The notes: generated by a model from the letters alone, not told the origin. A DNA stretch of 64,000 nucleotides from Acidobacteriota bacterium (GCA_009835985.1 VXWI01000038.1:1-64000); one strand, 5' to 3'; positions 1 to 9,038 are shown, counted from the stretch's first letter. Numbers and translations are program-made.

Positions 1-1
1 C

Positions 2-739
2 CTCCGGCCCCTTCCGCCGCTCCATCAACTCATCGAGTCCGGCAAGGTCGTCGCCCTCAACATGCCCGCCGGGGCCAACCCCGCGCTCTCCCGCACCATC
101 GGCGTCATGCTCAAGAACACTTGGCTCCAGACGCTGCTCACCCGTCCGGCCCAGATCAAGACCAACCCCAACCGCTACTTCCGGCCCGCGGTCTTCCTCT
201 GCGACGAATACCAGTCCTTCGCCTCCGTGGGAGAGGACGACCCCGCCGGCGACGAAAAGGCCTTCGCCCTCACCCGCCAGTGCCGCGTCATCCCCATCGT
301 CGCCACCCAGTCCATCAGCTCGCTCAGGAGCGTCCTGTCCGGCGAGAACGCCTGGCGCACGCTGCTCCAGACCCTCCGGACCAAGGTCTTCCTCTCCCTC
401 AGCGACGACGCGAGCGCCGATCAGGCCTCCAACATGTGCGGCAAGGTCCTCCGGCTCTCCCCGTCTTACTCCTTCACGGAATCGGCCAAGCCCGGCTTCT
501 CGGTCATCACCGCCCGCGCCGGCGGCGCGAAGGGCTCCCTCGGGACCTCGAAGTCCTACCGCGAGCAGCGGGAGCCGCTGTTCCACTCCCGCACCTTCTC
601 CCTCCTGGAGAACTGTCAGGCCATCGTCCTCCCCTATGACGGGACCAACGCCCGGTCCGCCACCCGCGCCTATCTCAAGCCGCACTACCTCCCCCGCGAG
701 CGCCCTTACTGGCGGGCGCGGGAAGCCGGCCAGATATGA
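2..739 (+). CDS. TraD/TraG-type conjugative coupling ATPase, C-terminal part (cut by window edge)
   Basis: The reading frame is open from base 2, so the gene starts outside the window; the first internal ATG is at 62 and is not the true start. The visible 245 residues match the C-terminal ATPase half of type IV coupling proteins (TraM-recognition type): a Walker B-like strand AVFLCDEYQSFASV, followed by VIPIVATQSISSL, the usual sensor segment after Walker B. Such proteins are inner-membrane hexamers that feed DNA-relaxase complexes to a conjugation pore. Walker A must lie upstream of the window. The stop TGA at 737-739 overlaps the ATG of the next small gene. The gene marks this end as conjugative or integrative accessory DNA. 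The family is clear; the exact subtype is not. Confidence 0.8.
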   Translation, partial: LRPLPPLHQLIESGKVVALNMPAGANPALSRTIGVMLKNTWLQTLLTRPAQIKTNPNRYFRPAVFLCDEYQSFASVGEDDPAGDEKAFALTRQCRVIPIVATQSISSLRSVLSGENAWRTLLQTLRTKVFLSLSDDASADQASNMCGKVLRLSPSYSFTESAKPGFSVITARAGGAKGSLGTSKSYREQREPLFHSRTFSLLENCQAIVLPYDGTNARSATRAYLKPHYLPRERPYWRAREAGQI

Positions 740-867
740 GCATGCGCCTGCTCACCGCGGTCGGCGCGGGGGTCTGGCTGAAGTCTCCTGGAGACTGCCG
801 CGTTATCATGGCTAACGGTCGCTTGGGATCCGCACCGATCTCCCACGAGGACACCAGCAGCGTCTGA
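736..867 (+). CDS. 43-residue small protein linking the coupling ATPase and the AbiEii gene
   Basis: An open frame of 43 codons starts at ATG 736, overlapping the TGA of the coupling ATPase (ATGA), and ends with TGA 865-867, which overlaps the ATG of the nucleotidyltransferase gene (TGATG). Overlaps at both ends are what one expects of a translated, coupled gene. The protein begins MSMRLLTAVGAGVWLK, a short hydrophobic start, then a polar tail ending SHEDTSSV. I do not recognise a family. It could be a very small antitoxin or accessory protein for the next gene, or only a leader that carries ribosomes across the gap. No independent Shine-Dalgarno site is obvious. Confidence 0.4.
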   Translation: MSMRLLTAVGAGVWLKSPGDCRVIMANGRLGSAPISHEDTSSV

Positions 868-1598
868 TGGCGGAATACGACCTGCCCGCCGGCCCGGCCG
901 AACTCTTCGAAGCCGTGCGCGGCACCCTCGGCGAGTACCTTGGCGGCCAACACCACATGCGGCTCGGCGGCGGGACGGCGCTTGCCGCCCGGTGGGCGCA
1001 CCGTCACAGCACCGATGTGGATCTCTTCATTGGATCCGCACCCTACGATCGCCTCTTCACCGAACGGCTCTCGTTCCGCGACCATGTACAGCGCCATCTG
1101 GGCGCTCATGCCGTCGATATCGATGCTGGGCTCGCCACGATCCACTTCCGCCAGAACGATCAGCTTGGTGAAGTAACCCTCGCCACCAGCCCTCCTCTCA
1201 CCCGGCTTCCGGCATCCTCGGACACGGTCCGCAACACCCCCGTTCACCTGGAAGCAACCGCCGAGATCCTCGCCAAGAAGCTCCACTACCGCATGTTCCT
1301 GCAGGGGCGGCTCCTCCCGCGCGACCTCTACGACCTGGCAATGGCCAGGGAACACGAGCCCGGCTCACTCCACTCCGCGCTACGCGCTGTCGATACTCCC
1401 GATCTCCGAGCGATCCAGGCGCAGCTGCACTCGTTGCCTGACCGCTGGCTGGCAAGCCATGGCCGGCCACTCATCAGGCCGGTCAGCCGCCATGCCGCTT
1501 CCAACGCTGTCCGCATCACCGATGAGATCATCACGGACGCAATCCGGTCCAGGGGGCCGTCCCGATCGTTCCGAACCGACACCCCCTGGGAACGCTGA
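867..1598 (+). CDS. AbiEii/AbiGii-type nucleotidyltransferase (putative toxin)
   Basis: The 243-residue protein carries the minimal nucleotidyltransferase signature near residues 28-55: a glycine-rich GGGTALAARWAHR followed by STDVDLF, whose two aspartates would bind metal. After it comes EILAKKLHYRM and RDLYDLA, typical of the AbiEii family, in which the lysine and the RD-x-YDL helix are conserved. AbiEii proteins act as toxins in type IV abortive-infection systems by transferring nucleotides to tRNA acceptor ends; here that role is inferred from family. The usual AbiEi antitoxin, a winged-helix protein of about 200 residues upstream, is absent; only the 43-codon gene precedes it. The ATG overlaps the preceding TGA, so translation is probably coupled. 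Confidence 0.78.
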   Translation: MAEYDLPAGPAELFEAVRGTLGEYLGGQHHMRLGGGTALAARWAHRHSTDVDLFIGSAPYDRLFTERLSFRDHVQRHLGAHAVDIDAGLATIHFRQNDQLGEVTLATSPPLTRLPASSDTVRNTPVHLEATAEILAKKLHYRMFLQGRLLPRDLYDLAMAREHEPGSLHSALRAVDTPDLRAIQAQLHSLPDRWLASHGRPLIRPVSRHAASNAVRITDEIITDAIRSRGPSRSFRTDTPWER

Positions 1599-1611
1599 GG
1601 GCACACAACCA

Positions 1612-2238
1612 ATGCTCGATCTCGTGAAGATCCGTCACTTCTACTTCCGTCCTCCGCCCGACGACCCGGAACACGAATCGACTCCTGAAGAGCTGTGGGC
1701 GGCCGCGGAACGCCAGGCGGTCGAGGAATGTCTGCTCCGGGCCGGCGATCCGAGAGCCGCGGGCCTCGGCGAACACGGTTCTCTCATCGGCGGGCCGGAC
1801 AAACCCGCCCGCTGCTTCGGTTTCAATCCCGAGAAACGCCTTCCCCGGAACCCTCTTCCGTTGAGATGCTTCGATCATCCTCGCGCCCGCGCCGCACCGC
1901 CCGCGACACCAGAGAATCCGGACCTGTTCTTTGCCGGTCTTTCCGCCAGCTATCTCGCGGGGTATCCGAACCGCCCCCATGGCGCCGCGCTCGGCCGGAT
2001 GTTCCGCTCGGCCGACCTCACCCCAGTCGAGCGCGACCAGCTCTGGCACATCTTCGCCTGCATCCATACGAAGAACCTCGTTCGTCTGCTCGCGCGGGGC
2101 GGCCTCTCCATCTACCAGATCGCCCGCGCCATCCACCTCTCTCGTGCCCGGTTCGGCAACGTCGCTGCCTGGATCAACCAGTTCGCCGCGCGCCCCGAAT
2201 CCACCAACCACTCGGCGCAATCACCTGTATCCGCCTAG
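1612..2238 (+). CDS. unknown protein with helix-turn-helix-like C-terminus
   Basis: The 208-residue protein starts at ATG 1612, 13 bases after the AbiEii-type gene; the frame is open further upstream but that part overlaps the neighbour. The first half is rich in proline, arginine and acidic residues and looks poorly ordered. The last third contains QLWHIFACIHTKNLVRLLAR and then LSIYQIARAIHLSRARFG, whose spacing resembles a helix-turn-helix. No family is recognised. Its place directly behind a toxin-like gene lacking AbiEi makes a regulatory or antitoxin role conceivable but unproven. The TAG stop at 2236-2238 overlaps an in-frame GTG that could start the next gene. Confidence 0.5.
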   Translation: MLDLVKIRHFYFRPPPDDPEHESTPEELWAAAERQAVEECLLRAGDPRAAGLGEHGSLIGGPDKPARCFGFNPEKRLPRNPLPLRCFDHPRARAAPPATPENPDLFFAGLSASYLAGYPNRPHGAALGRMFRSADLTPVERDQLWHIFACIHTKNLVRLLARGGLSIYQIARAIHLSRARFGNVAAWINQFAARPESTNHSAQSPVSA

Positions 2239-2405
2239 TGGCGGAATACGAGATGCTGGCCGGCCGGAGAGGCGGCCTGGAACCGCACCAACGCGGCACC
2301 CCAGAAGGCGCGGCTTCGTCACACCGGAACGCGGCCAGTGCGGGGCTGCAACGACCGACGGCTGAGCTATCTTTCGGTGCCGATCCTTCGGCAAGAAAAA
2401 CCGAG

Positions 2406-3491
2406 ATGAACACCGTGTTCAACATCAATCCTGCCCGGCGCGGACGCACGACGGGGAGGGAACGGCTCCACGAGTTCATTGAATGCGAGGGCCGTCCCGA
2501 AGCAGCGCCGATTCGCGACTGGATCGAGGATTGGTACCGCCAGCTCCCCAGAGAGAAGCAGTCAGACATCCGAGCACGGCTCCGTAGCGGTCGGCCCGAC
2601 CGCTTTACCGAGGCCTACTTCGAACTACAGATGTTTGCACTACTGAAGACCAGCCGACATCAGGTGTCCGTGGAGCCGATGCTCTCCAGTGGTAGGTATA
2701 TGCCTGACTTCCTGGCAAAACATGGGAGCGAAGCCTTCTACCTTGAGGCCACAGTGTGCGGACAAGGCGACCAGAATGCTGGAAAACTCAGGGGCAATGT
2801 GAACGAAAACGATGCCGTGGAAAAGATCAGGTCGGCGATGCAAGAGGAAGAGGTCCACCTGCACTCGAACCTGTGGCTAAGAGCCCAAGGCAATCTGGAC
2901 CGCACGATCTCGAAGAGAAAGATCGGCAAGCCGTTCATCGACCTCATTAGGCGCTCGAGCGCTGAGGAGGTAGAACAGTCCCTTGAATCAAGACTCCCCC
3001 TCCAGGAGGTGTTCAAGTGCGGCACTTGGTCACTGCGAGGCGTCCTGCGCCCACCACCCGTGAAGGGCACCGTCGGACACATCTGGGGACCGGCCCGCTC
3101 GGCAGTGGGCGATGCTTCCGATGCGATCGGCACAAGCCTCGTCAAGAAGGCGAAAGAATGGCGACGGAAGGGACCGGGCAGCGACGGGATCCTCGTGATT
3201 GCCCTGTCGGTCTGCCACAGTCAGTATTCCTGGAATGACGGAGACGAGATTCGGGCGATCGCGGGAGATCCATCGAACGAAGCGCCAACTGCACCATGGC
3301 GAGACGAGCTGCGCGACGTTACAGGCGTCCTGTTCGTCGGCAACGTGTCTCTCGGCAGAGAGCTAGGAACCAAGGCGAGGCTGGTTCAGAATCCCGACCG
3401 AAGTCTGCCGGAGTCCCTCACGTTCCTTACCATGGAGCGAAAGCTGGCAGAACTCACAGGATTCAGCGGACGCATGATGCGGGATCAGTGA
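2406..3491 (+). CDS. unknown protein, possible PD-(D/E)XK-fold nuclease
   Basis: From ATG 2406 the product is 361 residues. Residues 90-120 read as SSGRYMPDFLAKHGSEAFYL and then EATV, which fits a PD-(D/E)XK layout: a PD in a beta strand, about ten residues, then a glutamate in a hydrophobic strand (the final K position is T or V here). The later part has charged helices and ends in SGRMMRDQ. The frame extends upstream; a GTG at 2238 overlaps the previous stop (TAGTG) and would add 56 residues beginning MAEYEMLAG, close to the MAEYDLPAG start of the AbiEii gene. Because residues encoded by 2239-2405 look low in complexity, I prefer 2406. A defence role is inferred only from the neighbours. 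Confidence 0.5.
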   Translation: MNTVFNINPARRGRTTGRERLHEFIECEGRPEAAPIRDWIEDWYRQLPREKQSDIRARLRSGRPDRFTEAYFELQMFALLKTSRHQVSVEPMLSSGRYMPDFLAKHGSEAFYLEATVCGQGDQNAGKLRGNVNENDAVEKIRSAMQEEEVHLHSNLWLRAQGNLDRTISKRKIGKPFIDLIRRSSAEEVEQSLESRLPLQEVFKCGTWSLRGVLRPPPVKGTVGHIWGPARSAVGDASDAIGTSLVKKAKEWRRKGPGSDGILVIALSVCHSQYSWNDGDEIRAIAGDPSNEAPTAPWRDELRDVTGVLFVGNVSLGRELGTKARLVQNPDRSLPESLTFLTMERKLAELTGFSGRMMRDQ

Positions 3492-3741
3492 ACTCGCGAG
3501 CTTGGTCTTCGGAGCGGGTGAAGCTCTGGAGTGCAGAAAAGGGAGCTTTGGCCGGTCGGCCGTACTCAGATCGCGCATGGAGTTGTGACGCGCGACGGGC
3601 CGCCGTGCGGTTCCCTGCCGGGTGATGCTCTAGCCGAATGGTGCAAAGTCTTCCTAGACGAATGATCGCGGCGGTGCTGGGAACGTGCGGGACCGGCGCG
3701 GAAAACCTTCCTCTCCGGATGCCGTCAAGGGACGGCGATCT

Positions 3742-4950
3742 TCACGCAGAATGCGTTCCGCGTTCCGACGAGCTGGTCTGGAACAACTCGGACACGAGAG
3801 ACGCCATCAGCGCTGCAGCAACCCTTGTACGGGATTCCCCCAACCGGACGACCGCGCGCGCCGCCTTGACAGTCTCCGTGTACCGGTGCTGAAGGGTGAG
3901 CGGCGGAAGCGGAATCCTGACACGTCCGAGGAGGTCGATGCTGATGTTGTAGTTGCCTGCGGTAGTTCGTGTCAGCCGTAACAAGATCTGCCGCATTGTC
4001 GGTAGCGCGAGTGCGGCAGAGACGTATTCCGGATAAACCGGCTCACTCCTCCTAAACCGCGCTCGGATCAGGTAGGACGCGTACGCGGCGTCTCGGTACT
4101 CGGAGAATACGGCGCAACGACCGATGTACTCGGGGTTGCCGTTAGTACGCACGAACAGAATGTCACCACGCGCCAGTTTCAGCTTCTCGCGTTCGTCTCC
4201 AAGGAGCGTGATGAATTTGAGATTGGTCCAATTCACGCCGCCGTGGAGGACATTTGGAATGCGCAGGACGGGAAGAGCGTCTTCGCTATCGGGCCGGTCG
4301 AAACACTTGCGAGAGGTTCCGTAGCGAAATTCCTGCACGAGATCCGCCAGTGGGCGGACTTCCCACCCCATCGGGTTCTCAACCGGATCGCCAAACATCC
4401 GGACGAACAGCGCCGGCACGAACTCGCGCAATCGGTCGGCGGCTCGCCGGCGCAGCGCCTGGATTCGCGCAGCCCGGTTCAGGATGTCCACGATCCGCCG
4501 CTGTTCGTCTAGTGGCGGGAGCGGCGCGGGCATGGACATGAGCGCCTTCATGTCGGCACGGGGCATCCGCGATCCGGTGACTGAGGACATGGCGAACGCG
4601 ACGGTCTCCCTGCGCCGAAGCAGGTACGCCAGAAAACCGCGATCGACGCCGGGCCGTGGGAGCAACGGGACCAGCTCCGTCGAGCACCTGCCGGCGAACT
4701 CAGGCGTAGCTACCTTGTTCAGGTACGGGCGGAGCTTGGCGTAGAGCACATGGCGGTCGTCGAAGCGAAACGACGTGCTCTTCCCCTCGCCGACGCGGGA
4801 GCGAGTGTCGAGGTTCACGGCACCGGTACCAGAAGCGACGTTCTCGACGCCCAAAAGCGGCAGGCGCGCCGCGTCGGGGTCGTCCGGTCGAAGTCCTCGG
4901 CGATCTAAGTCGCAGAGCTCGGCGAGTGGCACGATTCGCGGGCTCATCAC
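3742..4950 (-). CDS. hsdS: type I restriction-modification specificity subunit HsdS
   Basis: HsdS determines which DNA sequence the HsdR-HsdM-HsdS complex recognises. The 402-residue protein has the expected two-fold layout: target-recognition domain 1 (about residues 5-150), a conserved helix after PLPPLDEQRRIVDILNRA, target-recognition domain 2 (about 190-350) and a second spacer after IPLPPLTLQHRYTETV. The start could be GTG at 4950 (GTGA overlap with the hsdM stop) or ATG at 4947 (three bases downstream, TGATG overlap); either gives coupled translation with hsdM. It is the last gene of the minus-strand run, and about 250 bases without a clear gene lie between it and the convergent plus-strand gene. 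Length and domain layout are complete, so it is probably functional. Confidence 0.9.
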   Translation of the reverse strand: MMSPRIVPLAELCDLDRRGLRPDDPDAARLPLLGVENVASGTGAVNLDTRSRVGEGKSTSFRFDDRHVLYAKLRPYLNKVATPEFAGRCSTELVPLLPRPGVDRGFLAYLLRRRETVAFAMSSVTGSRMPRADMKALMSMPAPLPPLDEQRRIVDILNRAARIQALRRRAADRLREFVPALFVRMFGDPVENPMGWEVRPLADLVQEFRYGTSRKCFDRPDSEDALPVLRIPNVLHGGVNWTNLKFITLLGDEREKLKLARGDILFVRTNGNPEYIGRCAVFSEYRDAAYASYLIRARFRRSEPVYPEYVSAALALPTMRQILLRLTRTTAGNYNISIDLLGRVRIPLPPLTLQHRYTETVKAARAVVRLGESRTRVAAALMASLVSELFQTSSSERGTHSA

Positions 4951-6575
4951 TCGACTGCCTCCTGAACGGCGGCGGCCAAGTCGTCGATCTCGCTGAGGAT
5001 CTCGTTCTCGATGGCCTTCAGGTCGTCGAGGATCTCTAGCGGGTCACGATGGTCCACCTGCGTCCGACCCTGCGGTCGGTACCTCCCGGCGCTTAGGTTG
5101 AAGTCGGCCTCACGGATGGCGTCCGCCCCGGCGAACCACCACTTCTCGGTCCAGTCCGTCTCCGGGTCGCGTTGGCTCCAAGCCGTCTGTCGCACCTGAC
5201 AATGCCGGAAAGCCGTCACGAGACTGGGGAGGTCGTCGTCGTCGATCGGGGTGTCGTGGTTGGCGTCCAGTTTGAAGCCGTCGTTGTCGGCATGCAGGAA
5301 CATCACCCGCTCAGTGGCCCCACCCTTGCGAAACACCAGTACGGACGTCTTGACACCCGAATACGGGTTGAACGCGCCGGCGGGCAGCGACAGCACTGCT
5401 TCGACGCGGTTGTTCTCGATGAGCCTGCGGCGCAACTCTCGATGGGCGCCAGTTGAGCCGAACAGGACGCCCTCGGGCACCACGACGCCGCACCGACCGC
5501 CGTCCTTCAAGTGGTTCAGCATGTACTGCAGGAACAGCAGTTCCGTCTGCCGCGTCCTTCCAACCCTCACGTCCTCGACGATCCGGTCCGTGTCCACCCG
5601 CCCTGAGAACGGCGGATTGGCGAGCACGATGTCGAAGCCCTGCACCGGTAGCCTAAGCTCCGCCTTCGTCGCCCGGTCCAGCGAGCGGGTCAGAGCGTCC
5701 CGTCGAAGGATGCGCACCCTGTCCAGCCCACGCAGGGACAGGTTCATTGTGGCGAGTCGGACCATCCGCGGGTCCACCTCGTTGCCGAACAGCGTCGCCT
5801 CGTGCAACTGCCGCACAGCGGCGCGGCTCATTGTGTCGCCGAGCCCGCGCCGAATTGTCTTGCCGTCCACCTCGATCTCCTCGATGCCAGCGTCCGAGGA
5901 GTTCGTGAGCCGGATGTGGTCGTAAGCACCGACCAGGAACCCCGCCGTTCCTGCTGCCGGGTCGTGGACCGTCTCGCCGAGCCTGGGATCGACAAGCTGG
6001 ACCATGGTGCGGATGACGTGGCGGGGTGTGCGGAACTGCCCCAACTCGCCCGCCTGCCGGATCTGCCGCAACACGTGCTCGAACAGATCGCCCTTGGTGT
6101 CGGCGTCCACCAGTTCAAGATGTAGATCATTGACGTGGCTGACGACCTGGGAGAGCACGGTCGGCTCGTCGATCACGAGCCGTGCATCCGCCATGAAGTC
6201 GGTGACTCCCCCGGCGGCGATCCCAGCGTGGAACGGGAAGACTTCCTCTCGTACCCACGACACGAGTCTCTGACCGTTCAGTGCGTTCGCCCAGTCGGAC
6301 CAGCGCAGCGTCTCGCGCGGGACCGATGCCGATCCGGGCTCGCGAGCGTTGCGCGGATTCCGCAGCGTCCATTCGCCAGCGAACGCGCCAGGATACGGGT
6401 TCGCACCGGGCCGCTGGGCCGCCCGAACCCGTGCCGCGTCCGCCGCCTCGAACATATAGAAGTAGATGAGGAAGCTCAGCTGCTCGGCGTTCTGGGCCGG
6501 ATCTGGGTAGCCCCCGGCGAACAGGTAGTCGCGAATCCGGTCGATGGCGCGCCGGAGTTCCGGTGTCAGAGGCAT
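4947..6575 (-). CDS. hsdM: type I restriction-modification N6-adenine methyltransferase HsdM
   Basis: HsdM transfers methyl groups from S-adenosylmethionine to adenine in the target site and with HsdS forms the modification core of the type I enzyme. The N-terminal helical HsdM_N domain (PELRRAIDRIRDYLFAGG, then QLSFLIYFYMFEAAD) is followed by the methylase domain with the SAM motif DPAAGTAGFLVGAYDHI and the catalytic NPPF in DIVLANPPFSG. From ATG 6575 the protein is 542 residues, normal for the family. The frame stays open 22 codons further upstream, but that would overlap hsdR and removes the match to the usual family start. The gene begins 10 bases after the hsdR stop and overlaps hsdS at its end. 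Confidence 0.93.
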   Translation of the reverse strand: MPLTPELRRAIDRIRDYLFAGGYPDPAQNAEQLSFLIYFYMFEAADAARVRAAQRPGANPYPGAFAGEWTLRNPRNAREPGSASVPRETLRWSDWANALNGQRLVSWVREEVFPFHAGIAAGGVTDFMADARLVIDEPTVLSQVVSHVNDLHLELVDADTKGDLFEHVLRQIRQAGELGQFRTPRHVIRTMVQLVDPRLGETVHDPAAGTAGFLVGAYDHIRLTNSSDAGIEEIEVDGKTIRRGLGDTMSRAAVRQLHEATLFGNEVDPRMVRLATMNLSLRGLDRVRILRRDALTRSLDRATKAELRLPVQGFDIVLANPPFSGRVDTDRIVEDVRVGRTRQTELLFLQYMLNHLKDGGRCGVVVPEGVLFGSTGAHRELRRRLIENNRVEAVLSLPAGAFNPYSGVKTSVLVFRKGGATERVMFLHADNDGFKLDANHDTPIDDDDLPSLVTAFRHCQVRQTAWSQRDPETDWTEKWWFAGADAIREADFNLSAGRYRPQGRTQVDHRDPLEILDDLKAIENEILSEIDDLAAAVQEAVE

Positions 6576-6585
6576 GGCGGAAGAG

Positions 6586-8727
6586 TCACGGCGCGGTCCG
6601 GTCGTCGTCCCTCTCGGAGTCGGACACGCCGGCCTGCCCAAACACGGCCGCGTTGAAGCTGGCGATCAGGTGGTCGAGAGCCGACTGCCCTCCGAAGACC
6701 CGCCGCGCCTGGTCGTAACCGCCAAGCCCGGTGAAGGGGTGCTCATCGAAGTCGTAGTCGCCGAACGCGTCCATATGCATCGCGTCGGCCCGGATCCGGC
6801 TTCCGATCAAGCTGGCCCAGCGCTCCTGCTCTGCGTCGAGGTTCTGGCCGCCGCGCCATGCCTCGAAGCGCAAACCAACCTCGGCCGCGCGGGTGTCGTG
6901 CTCAGCAGTTCGGACGATCCGGCCATGCTCGTCCAGTGTCAGCCAGTCGCGACTCGCGGGATCGATCTGATCGTCAACGTTGAGCGTCAGCAGCATGCGC
7001 GGCTCGAGGCGCGCGGGTGCCGTCTGTGCCAGAACTTCTCCGCCGCTTCCGATGTCGTCATCGTCGTCGCCGTGGAACTCCGTCACGCCCACGAAATCGA
7101 AGATCGTGAAGTGGGTCTTGCCGATGTGCGGAGCCTTCCGGGTGCCGCGCCCGCGCATCTGCCGGTAGAGGATGGCGCTTGCCGTGAACCGCGCCATGAC
7201 CAGACTGACCACCTCGGGGCAGTCGAAGCCGGTATCGAGCATGTTGACGCTCACCAGGATCTTGGGGAACTCCTCCTCCTTGAACCGCTTGATGATGGCG
7301 CTCGCGTCCGGGGCCGGGCCGCCGCCGATATCGCTGACCACGAAGTCTGCATAGCGCGTCGAGGGTTGCGGCTTCAGGTCGGCGAAGTGCTCGTCGAACA
7401 TTGCCGCAAGCGTCTCGGCATGGCGCTTCGTTACCGCGAACACGATGGTCTTTCCCCGCGTCGGCCGTTGTCGCATTCCGTCCTTTCCCGTGAACCCCTT
7501 CTCGTGGGCATCGCGGAACTCCCGTACGATTGCCCGGTTGCGTTCCGGGATGGTGAACGCCCGCTCCAGCGCCCGCGGATCCACGATGATGGGGTCGGAC
7601 TGTTCGAACAGCTTCTCGAATTCGACCCGCGCCGCCGAGTCCATCGCCGTCCAGTCGAGGTCCCGGCGTGCCACCTCGAACCCCTCCTCGGCGGCAGTCT
7701 TGACCGTCATCGCCTTGTAGATGCGGTACGGGACCAGGTGTCCCTCGTCGATCGCCTCGCGAAGGGTGTACCGGAAGGTCGGCTCCACGAGTTCGAAGAA
7801 CCGCAGCGTGTCACGGACGAAGCGGCCGTCCTCGGTGTCCGGTAGCAGGTCGGCCTCGGCCCTGCATGGTGTCGCGGTCAGGCCGAGTTGGACGGCGTCG
7901 AAGTGCCGGAGTGTCCCGCTCCATTTCCCGTAGATCGAGCGGTGGCACTCGTCCGTGATCACAAGGTCGAAGTAGCCCGACGACAGATCGCGGTAATCGG
8001 TGATCATTGTCTGCAACGTCGCGATCGTGATCCGCTTTGTCCGGTCGAAACCCCGGCCCGGTCGGAGCACGTGGCAGGGGTAGTCACGCAGATGGTCGTT
8101 GAAGGCGTCCTCGGCTTGTCCGGCAAGGGCGATGCGGTCCACGAGAAAGAGGACCCGAGTCACGATGCCCGCCTCGAACAGTCTCTTGACGAACGCCGCC
8201 GCCATCCGGGTTTTGCCGGTGCCGGTCGCCATCTCCACGAGCAGCTTGCGCCGACCACGCGAAACCTCGGCAGTCAACGCCTCGATGCAGGCGATCTGGT
8301 AATCACGATCCACGATCCGCCGATCGATCTCGACACTGGACAGGTCCAGCCGATTCCTGCGGGCAGCAATCCGCCGCTCCAGGTCGTCCGGGGCGTAGAA
8401 GGTGGCGATCTTGCGGGCGTGAGCGTCGGTCTCGCGGTCCAGGAACCAGACCTCTTCCCCGTTCGACAAGAACACGAACGGCACGCCGAGCTGCTTGGCG
8501 TAGTGGCGCCCCTGACCCTGCGCCGCGATGGGGTTGACCCTGGCACCCTTGGCTTCGATCACCGCAACGGGCCGACCGGCACGGTCGCACAGTGCATAGT
8601 CAGCCCGCGAACCGTCTGGGAGCGTGTGCTCAAAGAGGACGCTTACGCCGTCGGTGAGATTCCAACTCGCATCCTCAAGGAGCGCATCGATCTTGACGCG
8701 GGAGAAGGCTTCGGTCGTTCGGCTCAT
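6586..8727 (-). CDS. hsdR: type I restriction endonuclease motor/nuclease subunit HsdR
   Basis: HsdR is the ATP-driven DNA translocase and nuclease of the type I system. In order: a PD-(D/E)XK nuclease domain (ADYALCDRAGRPVAVIEAKG, about residues 40-60), helicase motif I MATGTGKTRMA, motif II DECHR, motif III LGLTATP, and a second RecA-like domain with TRGKTIVFAVTKRHAETL and the motif VI region ILYRQMRGRGTR. The end resembles the EcoEI-type C-terminal region. At 713 residues it belongs to the shorter HsdR class. It is the first of the three contiguous genes (R-M-S order) and lies 50 bases after the DUF4160 gene, so it may be read from a promoter far upstream. All key motifs are intact. Confidence 0.93.
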   Translation of the reverse strand: MSRTTEAFSRVKIDALLEDASWNLTDGVSVLFEHTLPDGSRADYALCDRAGRPVAVIEAKGARVNPIAAQGQGRHYAKQLGVPFVFLSNGEEVWFLDRETDAHARKIATFYAPDDLERRIAARRNRLDLSSVEIDRRIVDRDYQIACIEALTAEVSRGRRKLLVEMATGTGKTRMAAAFVKRLFEAGIVTRVLFLVDRIALAGQAEDAFNDHLRDYPCHVLRPGRGFDRTKRITIATLQTMITDYRDLSSGYFDLVITDECHRSIYGKWSGTLRHFDAVQLGLTATPCRAEADLLPDTEDGRFVRDTLRFFELVEPTFRYTLREAIDEGHLVPYRIYKAMTVKTAAEEGFEVARRDLDWTAMDSAARVEFEKLFEQSDPIIVDPRALERAFTIPERNRAIVREFRDAHEKGFTGKDGMRQRPTRGKTIVFAVTKRHAETLAAMFDEHFADLKPQPSTRYADFVVSDIGGGPAPDASAIIKRFKEEEFPKILVSVNMLDTGFDCPEVVSLVMARFTASAILYRQMRGRGTRKAPHIGKTHFTIFDFVGVTEFHGDDDDDIGSGGEVLAQTAPARLEPRMLLTLNVDDQIDPASRDWLTLDEHGRIVRTAEHDTRAAEVGLRFEAWRGGQNLDAEQERWASLIGSRIRADAMHMDAFGDYDFDEHPFTGLGGYDQARRVFGGQSALDHLIASFNAAVFGQAGVSDSERDDDRTAP

Positions 8728-8777
8728 GCGCCTCGTCGTGGATCAATGAACGGCGACGCCCCTGCGAGCCCGCGCGA

Positions 8778-9038
8778 TCAGTCCAGTGGCGGGATCCTTC
8801 CAGGCGCTTCCCCGCGCCTCGCCCGCTTCCAGGCAGCGAGCAGTTCATCCCGATGCAACGCGGCCCACTCCAACACGAGCCGCCGAGCCGTGCGGGGCAG
8901 TTCGCCGCGATTGATCGCCAGATCGTCGATATCAATCACTGCATCGTGGCTGCCACATCTTGCGTGGAAGTGCGGCGGCTCGTGGTCGCGGAAGAAGATC
9001 TGAATGACGATCCCATAGAAGCGGCTTACCTCAGGCAC
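8778..9038 (-). CDS. DUF4160 protein
   Basis: This 86-residue protein matches the DUF4160 family: an N-terminal VSRFYGIVIQIFFRDHEPPH, then FHARCGSHDAVIDIDDLAI, and a C-terminal helical part typically reading LVLEWAALHRDELLAAW. The histidine-rich PPHFHAR segment is the hallmark. Its biochemical role is unknown; family members are nearly always paired with DUF2442 and are discussed as toxin-antitoxin-like. The GTG start at 9038 lies inside the end of the DUF2442 gene (8-base overlap), so the two are translationally coupled. The pair sits immediately before hsdR on the same strand. Confidence 0.82.
   Translation of the reverse strand: MPEVSRFYGIVIQIFFRDHEPPHFHARCGSHDAVIDIDDLAINRGELPRTARRLVLEWAALHRDELLAAWKRARRGEAPGRIPPLD

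Noticed and set aside
3500-3980. Short plus-strand frames around 3638-3981 in the gap after the PD-(D/E)XK-like gene
   Set aside because: They overlap hsdS on the opposite strand and show no domain or ribosome-binding site.
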